6,111 nt of DNA from NCBI GenBank assembly GCA_013214445.1, contig JABSPG010000263.1, positions 1 through 6,111 on the forward strand, read 5' to 3'. The DNA is from Ekhidna sp. (GTDB lineage Bacteria; Bacteroidota; Bacteroidia; Cytophagales; Cyclobacteriaceae). Positions 5,297-6,111 of the stretch are shown here, piece by piece. The first letter of the stretch is position 1. Every line of letters starts with the position of its first letter. Under the pieces are notes generated by a model. The model did not search any database. It was not told the origin of the DNA and was given only the letters and a program-made list of their open reading frames with translations. The translations under genes were made by a program, and so were the position numbers.

Positions 5297-6111
5297 ATGG
5301 TGTCTGAGAAAGAGTTATTTCAAATTGCTGAGGATTGGTTCGAATCAAAAAAATGGGAATCATTTGATTTTCAAAGAAAGACATGGCAAGCATACCTATC
5401 AGGAAAGAGTGGCTTACTAAACGCGCCTACTGGCTCGGGAAAAACCTATGCTCTTTGGATACCATGTGTTCTGGAGTTTCTCAGAAGTAGTAAAAAGTAC
5501 GATGTAAAACCAGAATTGCAGATCTTGTGGATTACTCCTTTGCGAGCATTGGCAAAGGACATCCAATCTGCTATGCAAGACTTTTGTGATGATCTGGATC
5601 TTCGGTGGACTATCGGTCTACGAACTGGCGATACCTCTACTTCAGAAAGACAAAAGCAAAAAAAGAAAGCCCCACAATGTCTGGTAATTACACCAGAAAG
5701 CTTGCATGTATTGCTAAGTCAGAGCGACTATCCCAATTATCTGAAAAATGTAAAAAGTTTGATAGTTGATGAGTGGCATGAGTTAATTGGGACGAAAAGA
5801 GGAGTTGCTACAGAACTTGCCATTTCACGAATCAAAAAGCTCACAAACAATAATCTCAAGGTCTGGGGAATATCAGCAACGATTGGGAATCTACCTCAGG
5901 CAAGAAGGGTGTTGCTTGGAGAAGATTTAAAGTCAGAGGCAGTTACCATTAAAGCTGAGGTAGAAAAGCAGATTATTGTCGAGTCTGTTTTACCAGAAGA
6001 AGTAGAACGGTTTCCTTGGTCAGGTTACTTAGGGATCAGATTGTTAGACAAAGTACTGCCGGTAATTGAGCGTAGCAATACTACGCTTCTATTCACAAAT
6101 ACCAGACCGCA
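5297..6111 (+). CDS. Ligase-associated DEXH-box DNA helicase, N-terminal part (3' end missing)
   Basis: I translated 271 complete codons from the ATG at 5297; the frame is open to the window end. This is helicase superfamily 2, Lhr-like: FDFQRKTWQ (23-31) is a Q-like motif, APTGSGKT (43-50) Walker A, TPLRALAKD (80-88) motif Ia, TPESLHVLL (132-140) motif Ib, DEWHEL (158-163) Walker B, SATIGN (193-198) motif III, and TLLFTNTRP near the edge begins the second RecA domain. DEWHEL followed by IGTKRG is, from memory, typical of the 'ligase-associated DNA damage response DEXH box helicase' family and differs from DEVH in classical Lhr. Those proteins are roughly 800 residues, so about two thirds is missing. 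Partners are usually an ATP-dependent DNA ligase, an exonuclease and a metallophosphoesterase; none is upstream here. The ATG has no Shine-Dalgarno sequence and I see no convincing promoter in the 20 bases after the terminator. Confidence 0.92.
   Translation, partial: MVSEKELFQIAEDWFESKKWESFDFQRKTWQAYLSGKSGLLNAPTGSGKTYALWIPCVLEFLRSSKKYDVKPELQILWITPLRALAKDIQSAMQDFCDDLDLRWTIGLRTGDTSTSERQKQKKKAPQCLVITPESLHVLLSQSDYPNYLKNVKSLIVDEWHELIGTKRGVATELAISRIKKLTNNNLKVWGISATIGNLPQARRVLLGEDLKSEAVTIKAEVEKQIIVESVLPEEVERFPWSGYLGIRLLDKVLPVIERSNTTLLFTNTRP

Overview
The window looks like ordinary chromosomal DNA from a member of the Bacteroidota, most likely a Cytophagales/Flavobacteriia-type organism (inference). 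The reasons are AT-rich intergenic DNA, start codons without a clear Shine-Dalgarno sequence (weak at most for the leftmost gene), a TAnnTTTG-type promoter element in front of hppA, a membrane pyrophosphatase with the residue signature of the Flavobacterium johnsoniae type, and a 'ligase-associated' DEXH helicase, a family I know mainly from Bacteroidota and some Proteobacteria. There are no mobile elements, tRNA or rRNA genes, or CRISPR arrays, and no gene-free stretch longer than about 100 bases.

Layout. Bases 1-1545 hold a leftward pair: an assimilatory APS-reductase-type CysH, then, after a 19-base gap, an NAD-dependent sugar-nucleotide epimerase/dehydratase cut off by the left edge. A 103-base divergent spacer (1546-1648) separates them from a rightward pair. 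The first of these is a 6-pyruvoyl/6-carboxy-tetrahydropterin synthase homologue (1649-2059). The second is GTP cyclohydrolase I, folE (2022-2711), whose start lies inside the first gene. A 97-base spacer with a good Bacteroidota promoter candidate leads to hppA (2809-5223), a 16-helix proton-pumping pyrophosphatase with an unusual acidic C-terminal tail. A clear intrinsic terminator (5244-5276) ends it. From 5297 to the right edge runs the N-terminal part of a ligase-associated DEXH helicase.

How the genes work together. FolE converts GTP to 7,8-dihydroneopterin triphosphate, the substrate of the neighbouring pterin synthase. The overlapping pair therefore encodes two consecutive steps towards a tetrahydropterin product, either queuosine precursor or biopterin-type cofactor. 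CysH makes sulfite for cysteine synthesis; no link to the adjacent epimerase is visible. HppA recycles the pyrophosphate released by biosynthesis into an ion gradient. The helicase belongs to a DNA-damage-response gene set that probably continues to the right.

No new multi-gene system is visible. The points most worth a second look are the relocated ion-gate glutamate (E185) and 80-residue acidic tail of HppA, the eukaryote-like C-x5-HGH motif of the pterin synthase, and the forced 38-base gene overlap with folE.
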